Source: Cephalotrichum gorgonifer (Eukaryota > Ascomycota > Sordariomycetes > Microascales > Microascaceae). From it: a DNA stretch of 64,000 bases. Position 1 is the stretch's first letter, and each line of letters begins with the position of its first letter. The DNA lies in assembly GCA_900312665.1 (NCBI GenBank), contig ONZQ02000015.1, positions 682,001-746,000 on the forward strand. The letters are read 5' to 3'. Made by a program: the position numbers and the translations under genes. Positions 22,678-34,146 of the stretch are shown in pieces. The notes under the pieces are model-generated. The model made no database searches, was not told the DNA's origin, and was given only the letters and a program-made list of their open reading frames with translations.

Positions 22678-25423
22678 ATGGATTTCGTTTCTCAACTTGA
22701 TGACTCGGTTCGCGGACTGACGACGTCTCAAGTGGCGGCCCTCATCGCCTTTGGGACATTCACGACCCAACTGCTCCTTTCCTTTATCTGGCCGCTCATC
22801 TTGGTGGGATTCATTTCCGAGAGTGAGTCGGCGGTAACATGGTATCTAGAATGTGGTTTTTTCTCCATCTATTAAGGATAACTGACTGTGTGATATAGGT
22901 CCGTCGTTAGTCGCGTTATCCACAACTCGTTCTGGCCTGCCGTCCTACAGACAGACGCCGTGACAACGACTGGAGTGCGAAGGAGGGCCTCGGTCGTATC
23001 ATACGGCGTCATCATAGGCAGCATCTTGGTCGGCATCGCCGGTGTCATCACCCCACTGGGCCTCTACGACGGCATCTTCCCGTCCGGCGAAGCAACCCCA
23101 GTTCAGTTCAAGTATGCGCCCGACACGACTGAGCTCGGCGTTGGTACCGCTCCGCGCCACGACACTTTGGGGTTCAGTCGCAGATGCTTCAACAATACCG
23201 CCACGCAACTCCTCTTCCCAGGCCCGTGTCCTCACAGCGACGTGACGGTAACCGTGACATCGATAAATGAGAGTATATCAAGGATCGATTCCCCGAATGG
23301 ATACGACACTCGGATCCCGAGGAACGTGTATCAGTTTTTCCAGAGCGGCGTATCACGGCTCGGCCAGACTGTCTCCTCTCTCTTCGACATCGAATACCGA
23401 ACCTACCGCCTCGAAAGGGACTCGGCCAATAAGTTCTTCCAAAACGGTTCGGCGTACTTGGTAGGCGACTACCGGCAGATTACCAACATCGTCCTTAATG
23501 ACGAGCTAGATGTCGTCGAGGGGCTTGTGGTCGACACCAAGAACGGGGGCATCGGCTTCCGCAACCACACGGCTCCGGCTGAACAGATCCAGTTTGGTGC
23601 CCAGTGGTCCGAAGACATACTCTTCATCGAACCCGTCACCGAGTGCGTTCCCCTGAATGTCAGCTTGGAGTACAATATTCTCGAACAAAACCTCGCCTCA
23701 AGCCTTTCGACCAGCAGAGTTGGCAACTTGTCACTTGTGGACTACGGCGGCTTCGTCGACTTCGATACTTACATCCCGCTATATAATTCAAGTAATGACC
23801 AGGAGGACCCAAAGGTGGCGCTGAGGGCCTATATCGGCGCGAGGCTGAGCAACTTGTACCTGATGTACCTTTTTAACGTCACGAAGCCGGAGGACATCCG
23901 CGACGACCGAGTCGTCCTCCCGTACTTGAATTCCGAGCATGGCAAGACCTTCCCCCTCCCGGCGACGAATGCGACGGGGGAAAGCGACTATGACATCCAG
24001 AGCATCTTCATCGGCGGCTCATCTTCCTCTTGGAATTTCCTGGGCCTCTCAAGCTTCATGTTTTCCAACGGCTCAGAATTCGGTTCGGAGGGCTTTACAA
24101 TTCACAAGCCCCCAAACCCTTGGAACCTTACCCAGGACAATTTCACGAGAGTAGGTACGTGACATTGCATACGCAGGACTGACTTCTTTCAGCCCCAATC
24201 GCTCTGGCAGAAGGCAGGGTAGAGCTAACGGTGGCGGGGAAGAAAATGAATGCAGAGGACCGCTAGGTGGCGACCCCGCAAACATGCACTCCGTGAGCGG
24301 CAAATGTGGCCTTGCGAGAGGTATGCCGCAGAGGTCCGACGGCTCTGAATCTATCCACGTCGAGCAGGGCAGCGAATGGACCCTACCGCTGTATTACTGC
24401 GCGTCCGCATCGCGGGCTCTCATCAAGACCGTCTCGTTCTCCGTCGACAACACCACTAGCCTGGCCGGCCTTCGGGTAGACACCATCGAGGAGAGGGAGT
24501 ACCGGGACGCCCCTGAGTACCCGATATGGGCGGTCGAAGATACAGGGAAGAACCTCTCGAATGTCAGACCTCTCTGGGGCCTGGCGGAGAGCGAGGAGTC
24601 GCCGCTCGCGGACATCTCCTTCAAGCGGCACCCGCACCTCTGGCTCACCGGATATGAGGTCTGGACGGATGACTCGGGGAAGGGGGACGACTTTCAGAAC
24701 CTGGCGGGCCTACAGTTCTACTCGATGGCCCTCGGGGTCTCGTATTCGGTCGGAGCATTCCAGAACTCCCCGTACTCGGGAGCGGATTCGTTACCAATGT
24801 ACAACCGGTGGAAGGAGCTGACCAAGTCGCCCGAGGGCACCGCCAAGGTGGCCAACCTAATTTGGACCGACGTGTCGGCCAACGCTGTCGTCGGCACGCG
24901 CGGTCAGATGCCGCACAAGGAGCCTCCAGGGCTGGGACCCGCGTATGAAGGGGGCGAGGGCGAGAAGGCGAAACGCGCCGAGACCACGGACTGGGATGAG
25001 GTTCTCGTCCCTGTGCACATCCTCGAGCGCAAGGTCAGGTACAAGATCCCCTATGCGATCCCCGCCTTCATCACACTCGCTCTCCTCCTCGGCACGCTCG
25101 GCTTCGCCGTCGCCGCTGTCGTCTCCCGCCATGCTGGGCCGGGGCGGATCCGTTGGTTCCTAACCCGGCTCTCGGCCGGCCGGGTGATGACGGCCACGCT
25201 GGTAAAGGAGGACGGTGAGACGTCCAAGGGAGCGGCGCCCGCCGAGTGGGTGGAGGGGCCGGGCCGGGTGACGGTGGACATCTCTGGTCCGGGGCTGAGG
25301 GTTGACGGTGAGCTGGTAGGAACAGGTGATGGCGAAAGTAGCGACAAGACGCGGGATACCCCGGGGAAAGGAGTCAGTCCTTCCAGCTATATGTTGGAAG
25401 GACGGCACGGAGGGGAGACGTAG
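22678..25423 (+). CDS. Large N-glycosylated membrane protein of unknown function
   Basis: Model of 858 aa from exons 22678-22841, 22899-24154 and 24267-25423. The N-terminus has two hydrophobic segments (QLLLSFIWPLILVGFI near residue 38; GVIIGSILVGIAGVI near residue 100). A long, presumably extracellular region of about 650 residues has many NxS/T sequons (for example NNTA, NESI, NVSL, NLTQ, NFT). A third TM helix (about residues 735-755, FITLALLLGTLGFAVAAV) is followed by a basic, low-complexity tail. The layout is shared by a family of uncharacterised ascomycete surface proteins; I recognise no enzyme motif. The first intron needs a GTATCT donor at 22842, the only one I found that joins both open frames. 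The last intron may end at 24266 or slightly upstream. Confidence 0.7.
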
Positions 25424-25684
25424 GTGCGGATGATCCCTGGTGGGATTTGACGCGCGGTAATGATGGAGCTGACATGGTTTGTCGCCGCTAATGTATTTAC
25501 GGACCCTCCACGTGTGGTTGATATGATGGCCTTCGGTGGCCGGGCAGCGACCCCTCAGGCTTCATTTCGGTGAATACGGCTCTGGATCGCTATCTGCAAG
25601 ACAGACCATGGCATCGCTCGCAAGCACGCTGACATAGACTCGGAGCGTGGGCTGAAGCGGAGCCGCTTTGTTGGCACCAAACAC

Positions 25685-26128
25685 ATGTGCGTCGTCACCT
25701 TAGAGTATGTCCACCTCCCGGGGAAGGAGTATATAGAGCCCCGCTATATCTGGGGAGGGGTACAGGAGCTGCAAGTAGAAGGGCACAAGAAGGATACCCT
25801 GACGAACCTAGGAGCCCTGGACGCTAAGATCCTCCCCACGATAATCGGAGACTTGGTACTGCTGGTTGGTTACTTCCTTGGGATTCCGATATCTCTGGAT
25901 CAACGCGTTGTGCATCAATCAAGACGACAAAGGGGACCAGGAGATGCAGCTGGCGGCCATGAGCCAGATGTACAGCCTCGCCTTCCCTACGATTATGGCC
26001 GCATCTGTACAGTGTTGAATGTGGCCTGCCTGAAATCCGTCTCGGAAGCCGTTCCTCTGCAAGAGCAGCTGGTGGTTTTACCGGCGTCCAAGGACTAGTA
26101 GCCGAGTGTGATGATGGTGTCATTTTGG
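25685..26128 (+). pseudogene. HET-domain gene fragment, frameshifted
   Basis: Remnant of a heterokaryon-incompatibility (HET) domain. Frame 1 from 25685 reads YIEPRYIWGGVQELQ and KDTLTNLGALDAKILP, the N-terminal HET blocks. Near 25877 the match moves to another frame reading GFRYLWINALCINQDD, the most conserved HET motif, then MSQMYSLAFPTIMAAS. Near 26015 it shifts again to CGLPEIRLGSR, a typical following segment. At least two frameshifts, no continuation and no start-to-stop frame show it is dead. HET proteins trigger cell death after fusion of incompatible hyphae. The gene probably came from a larger HET gene by truncation. Confidence 0.8.
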
Positions 26129-27230
26129 ATTGGTAGGTCTGGTTTGCTAGTTGGAAAGCTACCAGGATACACAGGATAAATTTCGCGTGCTATTCCCCTT
26201 AAGAGGTAGCAGGATCGGATATAGGAAAAACCCCTACGTCGACTTACCATGGATGCGAGAGCTAAGAAACGCTGTTGCTTGTTTATTAAAGTTTACCCTT
26301 GTTCACACCTCCCTCCGTAAGCCGGCATCATGAACTTTACATGGAAGTCACCCCCCATGTATTGTTGCACTAAAAAGCCCGTGTGTCCAGAGCTGTGGGT
26401 GGTGCAAACCCCCTCCGCGGATCCCTCGGCAAAGAAAGTCCAGTTCCTGAGAGAAACATGTCCAGTCCACTGAAGTTTAAACGAGTAGTACCACCCCCCG
26501 TTCCGAGGGTGCCTGCACGTCATTGGACAATGACGGAGATATCCGATGTAACTCTGCACAGATAAGTGCGACCGAGAGCTGCACTGTGCCGTGATTGGTA
26601 GGATTTTACAAATACGAGTACCAAGCTAGGGATGGCCAATGCGCAGCTTACATCCATGCACGTTATAGCTTGGGTAAGAATTTATGATGCATGGGCTTTC
26701 CCCGCTTTCCTTGACGTAATTGGCGGGGCCAGGTCTTAGCTGATGCGTAACCCCGCCTTCGGCGATGACCAAGATATGACCTGGTTGGAGGGGAAGTTTA
26801 CTACGCCCAATGGAATGTGCGATTAGCTCATTTAGAGTCAGGATTTACGAGTGAATCAATAATACCTCGACACGGAGCGCGCGGGCGGCGATTGCGTTGC
26901 ATACTCCACTTTTAAACAGATACCATAATGTAGCCTTAACCGCCTGCGGCGCTGGCAAGCATCGCGTAATAAGTTCTAAGCTTCGTATAAGCGGGCGTCG
27001 CCTGGGCACCAGGGAACCGTGTTCGACAGGAACGTATTAGGGTGGTGGAGACATCTCCATCTCGGTAGTCTATAAGTAGTCCCCCCGCCATGGCGCGTTT
27101 TCAAACTCTCTTCCAATAGCCCCCTGAACCAGAGTCCTCCAAACCAACCTTCTTCGAAAAGACAATCTCACAAAGCACAGCACCCCTTACCACAACCACT
27201 TCACCCACCCTCCCTCCAAAATTCGACATC
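26129..27230. other. Intergenic region
   Basis: Beyond the HET remnant I see no gene for 1.1 kb. No direct-repeat or inverted-repeat ends were found around the remnant. The final 100 bp is the pyrimidine-rich leader of the SDR gene. Confidence 0.45.
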
Positions 27231-28102
27231 ATGGTCCAGCCAGTCCCCCAGTCCTCGAGCCTCACCGACCTCTTTAGCCTCAAGGGGAAGGTCGTCGCCA
27301 TCACCGGCGCTTCCGGCCCCCGCGGCATGGGCATCGAGGCCGCCCGTGGGTGCGCCGAGATGGGTGCTGACATCGCCATCACGTACGCCTCGCGCCAGGC
27401 TGGCGCGGATAAGAACGCGAAGGAGCTCACCGAGAAGTACGGGGTCAAGGTGAAGGTGTACAAGCTGGAGATGACAAACTTTGAGAGCGTCCAGGGGTTC
27501 GTCAATGACGTCATTGCCGACTTCGGCAAGATTGACGGATTCATTGCCAAGTAGGTGTTCCCTATGGCGATGATGCCATCGAGAGTATGAAAATGTGAGA
27601 GAGATCTAACACTATCCTCAGTGCTGGTGCCACTGCCGATGCTGGTATCATCGACAGCACCAAGGAGGCTTGGGACAAGGTCATCAACATCGACCTCAAC
27701 GGCACGGCCTACTGTGCCAAGGCCGTAGGAGCCCACTTCAGGGAGCGGGGGTCGGGGTCCTTCGTTATCACCGCCTCCATGTCGGGTCACATCGCGAACT
27801 TCCCGCAGGAACAGACCTCGTACAACGTCGCCAAGGCCGGCTGCATCCACCTCGCCAGGTCTCTCGCCAACGAGTGGCGCGACTTTGCCAGGGTTAACAG
27901 CATTTCGCCCGGCTACATTGATACCGGCCTTTCCGACTTCATCGACCAGGAGACCCAGGACCTGTGGAGGAGCATGATTCCCATGGGGCGCAACGGAAAT
28001 GCTACGGAGCTGAAGGGCGCTTACGTCTACCTCATCAGCGATGCCAGCAGCTACACCACCGGAACTGATATTCAGATTGATGGTGGATACACCGTGAGGT
28101 AA
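27231..28102 (+). CDS. NADP-dependent mannitol dehydrogenase-like SDR
   Basis: Two exons (27231-27550, 27622-28102) encode 266 aa. The intron splits the conserved NAG motif (GFIAN/AGAT). Classical SDR features are all present: cofactor loop TGASGPRGMG, structural NAG, catalytic Ser near residue 159 (ITASMSG), and Y174-x3-K178 in YNVAK. SPGYIDTGLSDF and the C-terminal IDGGYTVR match the fungal mannitol 2-dehydrogenase / L-xylulose (sorbose) reductase group, which is almost exactly this length. Members interconvert fructose and mannitol with NADP(H) in the cytosol. Substrate choice between mannitol, sorbitol and xylulose cannot be settled here. It is a primary-metabolism-type gene with no cluster partner. 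Confidence 0.9.
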
Positions 28103-28442
28103 ATGGTTTCTGCTAAACCGCTGTTATCACAGGATGCGCGTCGCTCCCTCCGGTCGACGGCGGGCTCGAGAGGACCGAGAGCAGGACGGGCAGATGATAG
28201 TTTTGCCTAGGGGTGATCTGCATCAATATTACATAGTCCACGGCCCATTTATATTAAAAGAGGGTGATCATCCTTGTGGCATCCATCCTGGAGTCATTAT
28301 ATGAAACTCTGAGTATTTCGGTTTGACCAATCCTTACTAGGTATCCCCTGACGTATTCATCGGTACGATCTGATCATGGGCCATAGTAGAAGATGAAGAA
28401 AGTAGTCCACCCCGTTGTCTCTTGGTCTATCTATCGCTAGTT
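28103..28442. other. Convergent 3' spacer
   Basis: A 340-bp spacer with no gene or ordered repeat seen. Confidence 0.5.
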
Positions 28443-29006
28443 CTATTTAATCTCCTTCTCCTTCTTTCCCAATACATCGCTATAGTCAACAACCTCAGCG
28501 GTATCCTGCGGGCAACTTAGCCTGTCGTCAGCGTAGGAGAACGCCGCGTCCATTAACCTCCTGACGTCGAAGCTCTCTGCCCACCCTTCCTCCTGGAAGG
28601 CGCGTATAGCATCCTCAGCCCACGTCACACAACTTTGTTGGGGATTTTGGTTCTTTTTTGGGAGAGGAATTTCCTCCAGGAACGTTTTGACCTCGTCGCT
28701 CGACTTCTCGTGTGGAACAGCTCCGATGATGATACACGCAAGAAGCCTTCCGTCTCGCGAACGGTCGACGCCTTGTCTGATGTTGAGCCACCAATTCATT
28801 TCAGGATTTTCCATTCGGAATGTCGTCGGATTGATGTCATTTCTATCGGTCGCATCATACTCGTCGCATTCTCTGTCTTGGCTGTCCTTGGGCATGATCA
28901 CAATTCCCCAGTGAAAGGCTTCGTGGCCGAGGAATTGGCGATTCCGTCCGGTTGAGTAGCCATCGCGATAATACAAAGCTACACCAATTCTCCGGTTGTA
29001 GGACAT
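28443..29006 (-). CDS. Conserved fungal protein of unknown function
   Basis: A 187-aa ORF read from the ATG at 29006; an in-frame ATG exists 21 codons upstream, but the extra residues look like leader. Recognisable blocks are FHWGIVIMPK, YDATDRNDINPTTFRMENP, CIIIGAVPHEKSS and the stretch IPLPKKNQNPQQSCVTWAEDA. A family with this pattern occurs widely in filamentous ascomycetes, often in variable regions. The spaced His, Asp and Cys residues are suggestive of an active centre, but I do not assign an activity. No signal peptide or membrane segment. An upstream exon is possible. Confidence 0.65.
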   Translation of the reverse strand: MSYNRRIGVALYYRDGYSTGRNRQFLGHEAFHWGIVIMPKDSQDRECDEYDATDRNDINPTTFRMENPEMNWWLNIRQGVDRSRDGRLLACIIIGAVPHEKSSDEVKTFLEEIPLPKKNQNPQQSCVTWAEDAIRAFQEEGWAESFDVRRLMDAAFSYADDRLSCPQDTAEVVDYSDVLGKKEKEIK

Positions 29007-29610
29007 TGAAGTGGACAATATAGACAAGATGGGCTCTGAAGAAAGTGTCAGGTAGCAAGAAAGTTGCATATGTTAGTTTGGATACCCATACCGGAACTCT
29101 GTTTGCAAACACCGATGGGCGGGGGATTCCTTATTCCAGAGGAAATGCAAATTCGTCGTCGCTAGGACACCTTTCATCAGGATATACAGGTGCCTAACTA
29201 GCAATCAATGTTTATACTGGCTCCCTTCCTCCTTGGCGGCACGGTGAAGGTGCGCGGAAGAATCATGGATGCGCCATTTTGCCCAAGTACCTAAGATTGT
29301 GGCCTCTGGGATGTTGGCCATAACCCCCCACTTGGACTTAGCCTGATTGTCGACCGGCCGGTGTGACAGACAGATCTTCGCGCCGCTGATTGGATAGTAC
29401 TTCCCGCTGTTGGTGACAGAGCACAGCATGGTGCAGGGGTAATACTGCCACTCACCCTTTTGGGGGCCAGCTCATCGTCCCCAAGTACATAGTGGCGGTT
29501 TCTCTTATTTACCGAGCAGGGCCTCGGGGTTGCCAGTTCCTACGAACTTGGATTTACCTCGCTCTACTAAGCAATCTCGAATACCACGCACTCAACACTG
29601 GGGAGCGGAA
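29007..29610. other. Intergenic region
   Basis: No gene recognised. A 74-codon ORF on the minus strand at 29205-29429 shows no domain and no exon partner. Confidence 0.4.
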
Positions 29611-31695
29611 AGAGGCGTGACAATCAGGAGCTGGCTGTTTCAGCGTTGGAGGCTCTCCCCAGCGAGATATATTTTATGGTAACGGAGCTTGTAAGCGACT
29701 ATACACGAAGACGAGTTTTTTTTTTCCTTGTTTGGCTAACTTAGTTCTAGTTGGTCGACCGCCGGGACCTCAAGAACTTATGCGCGGTTTCAAAACGACT
29801 GTACGGCGAGACTGTGCCGTATCTATACCGATCCATCTCCGTCTACGCGCCTGAGGGCTGCCTTATCGATTTCAGATTTGGGAATTGTCTCTCCAGTGCT
29901 GTGTGGAGAGGTGACCTCCTTCGCCATACCCGAGAGATCAAGATATGGTCCGACTTCCACAACGAAACATCCAACCGATGTATGCATATGAGTCTAGAGA
30001 GGTATGGCTATCTATGCAGGTCCGAGGATCTGGGACTACAACTGGGGGGCGTACTCCAACAGTTCAAGACTGGGGCAATTCGGTCACTCGAGTGAGTTTA
30101 TCACTAACTTCACGGTTGATGGTTAGTATCCTGTCTCAAAATCACTGACTTTGCTCTGTCAGTTGGTCTTTGGGGGTTTGCATCCCAGACAAGCTTCTCG
30201 GCCCAGATAGCTACTTCACCCTAGAGCAACAAAACCTCGAGACTATCCGCTTGGTGACGGACGGGAACTGCATTCAAAATCACGAACGCAACAGCTGCTT
30301 GTCAGAATTCCCGCATCTCAAGTGTCTATCCTGGATAGGACTCTCGGGGGACTATGATCTTGAAGCTCTCGCTGACATGCTCGAGCAAAGATCGCACCAA
30401 CTTGAGGAGCTCGAGATCGATCTCACCCACAGTCACTAGATGGTACTTAAAGACTCGTATGAAGAAGACCCAGCAGTATTATGAGTTTGCGGACAAAGTG
30501 CTGAGGCTTCCTAACCGTAAGCTCGCCCGATTTTCGGCTTTGGGAAAGCTGGCTCTTGGCTCTGTCTCCCTCATGGGGGGGTAGGGAAGGCACAGAAGGT
30601 CAGAAAGTCCTTAGGTCTATCAACAGTGTTCTCGACTTTGGCTCTCTTCAGTCACTGAAGTTGCATCATTGCAAAGACTGGATTGACTTGATTTACCTGC
30701 TCGCAACTAGCGAGGAGCCCATTAGGTTGAAATCTCTTGAGATACAGTGATCGTTCAACCTCGAGGACATTGATTCGTACGAGGGGATGGAGCATTTCCT
30801 TCAGCAATTTCAGGGGCTAGAAGAGTTGTTCCTCTATACTACTGATGCGCCCCCTACATTCTGGCGAGCGGTGCTACATCACTCCGGTTCTCTTCGCCGT
30901 TCTGTTCATCACCAGCGGATTATAGGTGACCCGGAGGATGCGCATCACGCCATGCCTGAAAGAGTAATCGACTCACCATCTCTAAATTTTGGAAGTCCCG
31001 AGGAAGTATACGACGGACCGGGCAACTCTCTGTGGCGGTTCGGCTTGACTAGCCTCGGGTTCTCCTACCTTCCTCGCTTTATGGTAAGGTGCTATCCAAC
31101 GCTGAGGAAGAACAGAGTACAACTGACATCCGAACAGCGAAGCTTCGTCTCTGGCTTTAGCTCGAAAATGTCTTTGCAAGTACTGCATATGAGACAGTCG
31201 GGCACGGATGTAGCTAATTTGGGCATTCGAAGCTGGGCCTGTGAGGCCGAGTATGGCGAAGCAACCTTCGACTTTTCTGGAATGGACCTCCCTGATGAGG
31301 ATTTTTCCGGGCTAGGAAAGCCATTTGTTGAATTCGCTCAATGGGTATTTGGGCCCGATGGCATCAGTTCCTTACCATTACTGGCGTTCGGCGACTTCTC
31401 ATATAACGGTCGCTTTGGGTTAAACACTTGGCTCCTGTGCCGGCGGGATTTGCCAGGCGACGCTGAGAGTTCCAACCGATATCTACGTTTCCGGATGGTC
31501 AAGGCGGGGGATAGGGAACTATGGGAGCTATATGAACGCGAATATCATTTTCTTACGGCCTGCCCCACTGATAGCCTTTTCCACGTCGACTTGCCATCAA
31601 TCGAATCTTCATCAGACGAATCTTCATCGGACGAATCTCCAGCACACGAATCCCCAGCACACGAATCTCCAGAAGACAACTCTCCCGCTGATTAA
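29611..31695 (+). pseudogene. F-box protein gene, degraded
   Basis: Relic of a long F-box protein. An F-box-like motif is clear: LPSEIYFMVTEL, joined by an intron (about 29691-29750) to LVDRRDLKNLCAVSKRLY. A second intron (about 30092-30162) joins SLD to WSLGVCIPDK. Several lesions then follow. No ATG opens the F-box frame, because a TAA stands just upstream. A TAG at 30437 and a frame change follow HSH. A G7 run near 30580 causes a second frame change. A TGA at 30748 interrupts the continued frame. The last 300 codons (30787-31695) stay open and end in short SSDES/AHES acidic repeats. F-box proteins recruit substrates to SCF ubiquitin ligases. I consider the gene non-functional. Confidence 0.65.
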
Positions 31696-32204
31696 CTCTC
31701 GCGATAGCTTTCAGGAGAGTGGTTTTTAATGCAGAGCAACTGCATTAGAAGCCTACGGGGCAGAGGCGCGCTAGACGGCGTCGCTATTAAGGCGCACGAC
31801 GAATACAGGGTCCTAGGGCTCCGTGTTTCTAATGACACAAAACCCAAGGCAAAGAGGACCGGCACTGGCGCGAGCAGGTGGGCGACGATGTTGTCGGGGT
31901 TAACGGCGGTGCGCGGCATGTCCAAGTAGTACGGGCTGGAGACGACGAGGCTGCCGCCTGTGACACAGAACGCTCTTCGAAGCAGAGCGGACATATGCTA
32001 CGTAGAATTGTAAGCACCCCGATGGATTGAAATTACGCGGCTTATGGACTGCGTTTTGGGGCGCTACCAGCGTCTGCGGTGGACGTCAAGACACCGGAGA
32101 ATGGAGGAGGAGAAATCGATTTGTATGCAACTCGAGCTAGGGCAAGTGTGAAAAGCATAGAATCCCGACAGATGGCATCAGTTATGAGCTGAATGAGCGT
32201 GGGT
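31696..32204. other. Intergenic region
   Basis: A 510-bp spacer between convergent genes. Short ORFs on the minus strand here do not join credibly to the gene at 32205. Confidence 0.4.
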
Positions 32205-33552
32205 CTACTGGGGAACCCCCTGCTGCCGCTGTCTAGCCATGACTTGTGACTTGCTAAGCCTAGCCCTGCCATTCGACAACAATCCCGTGTGCTTATCTCC
32301 CCGAACCACGCCTCCAAAAACGATCATCGAAACATCCAGCTCGTTTCGTGGCCATTGCCCCCCGTCCTCAACTGCAACAACGTCGTGCTCAGACCGAATT
32401 ACAGCCCCATCCAGGGAGGTGCGTTGCTCCCAGTGGTACTCCATGCTTGACGCACTAAAAAGCAGAGCTAGGCTCGCTGCCTTGTCGCACATTTGCCAAA
32501 GGTCGTTCTGAGCGGCTATCCAAGGTGATGAACTGGGCGCGTGGCGAATGCCTGGGGCGAGATTGTATTCCCAAAGGTTTCTAGCGACAATGTTCGAAAG
32601 TAGATCAGTCTTTGGCGAGAGAGAACGGATAGCCTTCACGGTGACGACTCGCCACTCCCTAACAAGCGCAGCTGTTTCCTCCAATGGTTAGGTTATAGAG
32701 ATCTATACACGGATAATTGGATACGACCTACCATCGCATTGACTTCTCCTTAGTTGAGCTTCGAGCCAATGTAGTGGACTATTATCGAAGTGCTCATCCA
32801 AGATTCCAAACGGCAGCCGGCTCGGAGAGAAGAAGTAGTCATGGAGTAGTGTGGCAACGGCACCCTTCGCTTGAGCCTCCGCCATCTCTGCTGTCACCCC
32901 TGGTTGCCATTGCTCCTCAGATTCAAGGTTTATATGGTCTTTGACGTACTGATGGATGTCAGTTTTGAACTCGAGAAATCTTTGCTGGATGTCCGCGTCC
33001 ATCAGCCCATCATCCGTCCTTCCCGCGCGAGCCATGAGCTTTTGGAGATTCATCGTCTTTACGCTTTGGGCCGAGAGTTTCTTGGTCAAGTCGACATTCT
33101 TAGCTCTACTTTCATCCCATCGCGCCTGAGCCTCCCTCAATTCGTTCTCTAGAGAGTTAACTCGGCGCTGGAGTGAAGCTGCGCGCTCCTGGGTGCTGAC
33201 GTAGCCAGGACAAGTCGGGCTCGCAGGTGGAGTTACCTTGCGCGAGAGAGCTGTTAGTCACAACACAACTGCGAATTGCCTAAGCCCAGGTATTAAGAGG
33301 ACTAAAAGGATAAAATTAGGAGGGATCGGCCCCACTGACATTCTCATGGGGGCTTGGGCCGCTGAAGAGGCAGAAAACGCCACGAATGCTTCGGACCAGA
33401 GCCCTGATGGGACTGATAATGAATTCTTCAGCACGGCTGATCAGTGATGGGCCGCCGTCGGAGTTGACTCCAGCCTGACTAGCTGTACTGGAAAAGTGAT
33501 TGGGGGGGTGGGAGAGGGGGCGGGAAACTTCTTGGGATTCCTGACGCGGCAT
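32205..33552 (-). CDS. Fungal coiled-coil protein of unknown function
   Basis: Model of 400 aa from three exons: 33336-33552, 32732-33250, 32205-32671. The N-terminal third is low-complexity. Residues 80-140 have heptad character (QRRVNSLENELREAQARWDE), suggesting a coiled coil. A globular part then contains LLHDYFFSPSRLPFGI, NLAPGIRH and SSPWIAAQNDLWQMCDKAA, blocks seen in a fungal family without known function. The second intron (32672-32731) has a textbook CCTAACC branch and CAG end. The first is weaker (donor GTGGGG), so the extreme N-terminus is uncertain. No signal peptide or TM segment. Its neighbours are a broken F-box gene and an Hsp70-like gene, typical of a variable chromosomal region. 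Confidence 0.6.
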
Positions 33553-34146
33553 ATGTAGGAAGGAAGCAATATCAACTTTGGAAGCGGGAGCAACGGCGAT
33601 GATCACAATCCGAACAAAGCCTCCAGCCTTTAATATTCCCCAGAAATGCGGGGATCTTCGATCTTTCTACTGATATTCCAGTCTCGTATTCCACGTACGC
33701 GTCCTGATGTGGAATGATTTCCCCGCTTGTTCATATTGTATACTCTCCATGCTGTTATAGCTTTTAGACGACAGCTAATAATCATGCTACTCTGGCTCGA
33801 CCGTCAAGACAGGTCCTTTTAATCCTAGTTCCATCAGCTTATCATTAAAATCTGACCTAATAGTTGGTATAACGAGATGTTTCTCTACTGCGGGGAAAAG
33901 TTTGGTCGGTCTATCAGCAATTTTGCGGGCGGGGAAGGGCGAGAGGAGGGGAGGGGATGAAGAACTTAATCGGTCGATTCGGCGGTGTTTGAAAGACATA
34001 AAATCAACTCGTGGGCCTGTAGCAACCATCCCAAATTCCATCCTCACTCCAGCTAGATTGTTCCAGACATATAACGGCAGCGAGATTCATTTTTCTCATA
34101 GTCAACCGGGCCACACCTGCAACGTCAACCGCCTACGAGTTCGAAG
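33553..34146. other. Divergent promoter region
   Basis: About 600 bp between the divergent coiled-coil and Hsp70-like genes. No gene or ordered repeat seen. Confidence 0.45.

Noticed and set aside
29205..29429. 74-codon minus-strand frame
   Set aside because: No domain, signal peptide or exon neighbours.
31692..32017. Extra C-terminal exon of the coiled-coil gene at 32205-33552
   Set aside because: The natural stop at 32205 follows the conserved block and no credible donor/acceptor pair leads further.
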